The notes under the pieces: generated by a model
Database searches by the model: none
The model's input: only the letters and a program-made list of their open reading frames with translations
Told to the model about the DNA's origin: nothing
Source: Phycisphaerae bacterium
GTDB lineage: Bacteria > Planctomycetota > Phycisphaerae > UBA1845 > UTPLA1
Direction of reading: 5' to 3'
DNA length: 7,307 bases
Assembly: GCA_029259995.1 (NCBI GenBank)
Contig: JAJDEC010000192.1
Span: 1-7,307 of the forward strand
Position numbers and translations under genes: made by a program
In this document: positions 5,454-7,307 of the stretch, one piece after another
How the letters are laid out: each line of letters begins with the position of its first letter
Position numbering within the stretch: position 1 is the stretch's first letter

Positions 5454-5798
5454 TGGGCGGGCTCATTCCACTCACTTCTGCCTGGCTCGACCAACTCCTT
5501 TTTCTTGGCCAGTACAACTGAATCCCGCGACGCTCCCAGCGTGACTCAATCACGTGGGTCGTATCCAGATCTGGGATCATTCCTCCGAAGCAATCCGAGA
5601 CACGCGCGCCAGACAGCCTCGGGTTCATGGCCTCGCAAACCCCCTAAATCCTCGATCGCACGACACAGTTGCCACGCTCAACAAGTCCATCAATGGGTGG
5701 AGGCACGTGCGAGCGAAGGAGTTGATCGCCGCATTTTCGATCCCAACCCCAGCGACGAATTCTGCTGACGAGTCCCACTCCGGTTTTACTCCACACTT
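5454..5798. other. Gene-free stretch before the matrixin-like protease leader
   Basis: I see no supported coding sequence here. Minor dyads occur, such as ACGCT-CCC-AGCGT around 5530-5542 and the palindrome CCAGATCTGG at 5565-5574. None has an obvious role. Plus-strand frames stay open in places (one from 5554 to 6207) but overlap the real protease gene out of frame and have no ribosome binding site. Confidence 0.45.
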
Positions 5799-5833
5799 GT
5801 GTCCATCGAAACAACCATGCGCGCTACATGCGG
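5799..5833 (+). promoter_or_regulatory. Shared two-block promoter-like signature, copy 4 (matrixin-like protease)
   Basis: GTGTCCAT (5799-5806), 16-nt spacer, GCTA (5823-5826), CA, TGCGG (5829-5833). The blocks and spacing equal the other three copies, although the rest of this leader, the ribosome binding site and the signal peptide are unrelated. This independent context is the best evidence that the blocks are functional and not just inherited from duplication. Confidence 0.72.
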
Positions 5834-5842
5834 ATGGACTGT

Positions 5843-5857
5843 CGTACGGCGAGTGCG
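5843..5857 (+). promoter_or_regulatory. Conserved 5'-leader hairpin, copy 4
   Basis: CGTAC, loop GGCGA, GTGCG, starting 20 nt after GCTA (21 in the others). The C-to-T change in the first arm turns a C-G pair into a U-G pair, so the stem is kept. It is followed by ACGG, as in copy 2. The ATG is 66 nt further on, with another small CCCG-N5-CGGG stem (5885-5897) in between. Confidence 0.52.
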
Positions 5858-5923
5858 ACGGTGGATATGCCTGGTTCGTTGAGACCCGCGAATCGGGCCG
5901 ACGTCGATTGAGGAGAATCAACA

Positions 5924-7307
5924 ATGCATTCCGGAAATCACAACAGAATTCAGAATCAAGGCAGACGATCTGTCGGGTTGACTTCACGGCCGCAGCCGAG
6001 CGAAAGTCCATCCCGACCCAACCGCGCGGCCTTCACGACTGGGCGTCTGTTTGCCGTCACGGCGTGGTCATTGTGTTTTGGGGTGGCAGCCGCGAACGCG
6101 GCAGGCAACCACGATCACGAGCATGGCGATTGCCTCGATCTCGCGGATTACAGCGTGATGTTCGCGGAAGCGCTGAACGACGAGGCGAAAGCCCAGATCA
6201 GATCTGAAGATTTCGGGTCGGCGGCCGCCAGGTTTCAGCTTCAAAACAGCAAATGGACCTCGACGGCGACCCATCCCAGCATCTCTCAAGGTGAGGGATT
6301 CTTCCTGACATACTCTTTCGTTCCCGACGGCACCAGCATTCCCGCGTCGTTTTGGTGTACCAATCCCGGTGCCGAGCCCTGCGTCTTGTCAGGATTAATG
6401 GATGCGCAGTTTCCCGGTGGAATGGATGGCTTCAGGGCCAAGGTGCGCGAAATGTTCGATGCTTGGGAACTGGTGACCAATATTCGCTACATAGAGGTTC
6501 CCGACGACGGCGTGCCGTTCGTCCCGGCTAACACTGGCCTACTGGCCGGTTCAACGCGCATTGGCCGAGGAGATATCCGAATTGCCATGCGGAATGTCGA
6601 CGGCGCTGGCGTTGATACGGACAACGATGGCGCGATCGATCGTGACGTTACCGCGTACAACGGTTATCCCGGGAGCGGTGCGGACATGGTTCTGGACAGC
6701 GGAAACATGGCGCGATGGCTCAATGCGTCGAACGATTTCCGGCGTCTGAAGAATACGCTGGGCCACGAACACGGCCATGGCCTTGGCATCATGCATGTCA
6801 TGCCGCGGAATGGGACCAAGCTGATGGAGACAAGCAGTCCCACTGGTGTCGACGGTCCACAGGAAGATGATATCCGCGCCGTTGCCGGTATGTACGGCGA
6901 TTTTGTCGAACCGAACAACACCTTCGACACGGCGACTCCGATTGGATCAGTCGCCCTGGGGGCATCTGACCAGATACAGACGAATTACGAACTTTCGCTT
7001 GAGCGCCGAAACGCCGTTGACTATTACAAGTTCAACGCCACAGCCGGCATTGGTTTCCAAGTGACACTGGTGCCGATCGGTACAATCTACCAGGAAGGAC
7101 CACAACCGCCGCCGTTCCCGCCCGGTATTCCTGTAGTGCTCAATACAGTCAACGCCCAGGCGGCTCGAGACTTGAGGCTGACTGTTAACTACGGTGAGAC
7201 ACAGGTGGGTCTTGCGGACCAGACCCCGGCCGGCATGCCTGAAACTGTTGACGTTGAAGTCGCTCCCGGAAGCGGCGTGTATACCATCCGGGTTTCCCCA
7301 AACGATC
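5924..7307 (+). CDS. Secreted matrixin-like zinc metalloprotease with PPC-like domain (3' end outside window)
   Basis: 461 residues are visible, with no stop before the edge. ATG at 5924 is preceded by GAGGAGAA (5910-5917) and an in-frame TGA at 5909, which fixes the start. A long polar N-region (1-40) leads into a hydrophobic signal core (about 41-56) and an AxA site (A57-N-A59). The exported part begins with a His-rich NHDHEHGD (62-69). The catalytic domain has HEHGHGLGIMH (281-291), a metzincin zinc site with H281, H285 and H291 and E282, in the HExxHGLGxxH form of matrixins (M10). A likely Met-turn is LMET (M301). DTDNDGAIDRD (231-241) resembles a calcium-binding loop. From D326, a PPC-like domain starts with FVEPNNTFDTATPIG and continues with AVDYYKFNATAG. 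This gene shares its promoter-like signature with the protease at 1229 but not its protease family. Function: extracellular proteolysis; the substrate is unknown. Confidence 0.9.
   Translation, partial: MHSGNHNRIQNQGRRSVGLTSRPQPSESPSRPNRAAFTTGRLFAVTAWSLCFGVAAANAAGNHDHEHGDCLDLADYSVMFAEALNDEAKAQIRSEDFGSAAARFQLQNSKWTSTATHPSISQGEGFFLTYSFVPDGTSIPASFWCTNPGAEPCVLSGLMDAQFPGGMDGFRAKVREMFDAWELVTNIRYIEVPDDGVPFVPANTGLLAGSTRIGRGDIRIAMRNVDGAGVDTDNDGAIDRDVTAYNGYPGSGADMVLDSGNMARWLNASNDFRRLKNTLGHEHGHGLGIMHVMPRNGTKLMETSSPTGVDGPQEDDIRAVAGMYGDFVEPNNTFDTATPIGSVALGASDQIQTNYELSLERRNAVDYYKFNATAGIGFQVTLVPIGTIYQEGPQPPPFPPGIPVVLNTVNAQAARDLRLTVNYGETQVGLADQTPAGMPETVDVEVAPGSGVYTIRVSPND

Noticed and set aside
5554..6207. 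Plus-strand open frame of 217 codons
   Set aside because: It overlaps the 5924 protease in another frame, contains the shared leader, and has no ribosome binding site or recognisable domain.

Overview
The window looks like a chromosomal piece of a Gram-negative bacterium, most likely a planctomycete (Planctomycetota). This is inferred from several things: moderately high GC, single secreted genes each with its own intergenic leader instead of operons, bacterial pre-peptidase (PPC) domains behind metzincin proteases, lipoprotein signals, a PEP-CTERM-like C-terminal tail, and an IS1380-type transposase. No rRNA, tRNA, CRISPR array or housekeeping gene is present, so the phylum assignment is only moderately secure.

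Layout. Positions 1-827 hold the 5' part of an IS1380-family insertion sequence. Its transposase reads leftwards off the window edge (1-718, minus), and its probable outer terminus lies at 808-827. An inverted repeat at 719-783 would bury the transposase ribosome binding site in read-through RNA. After a gene-free stretch (828-1132) come four rightward genes for exported proteins. They are an 838-residue reprolysin-like zinc metalloprotease with two PPC repeats, a Gly/Thr/Ser linker and a C-terminal sorting tail (1229-3745); a 62-residue lipoprotein (4170-4358); a 205-residue lipoprotein with an Asp/Pro/Gly stalk (4789-5406); and a matrixin-like zinc metalloprotease with a PPC-like domain that runs off the right edge (5924-7307). 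Strong stem-loops follow the first three genes, so each appears to be transcribed alone.

The main discovery is that all four genes share the same upstream signature: GTGTCCAT, exactly 16 unconserved bases, GCTA, two bases, TGC. About 11-13 nt downstream of the TGC follows a small hairpin CGYAC-N5-GTGCG. Two fixed blocks around an unconserved spacer of constant length look like a promoter for one dedicated, possibly ECF-type, sigma factor. The hairpin would then sit near the 5' end of the mRNA. The two proteases and two lipoproteins would form one co-regulated set of surface or secreted proteins, plausibly for extracellular protein degradation. In the two lipoprotein genes the similarity continues through the ribosome binding site into the signal peptide, suggesting duplication of an export cassette.
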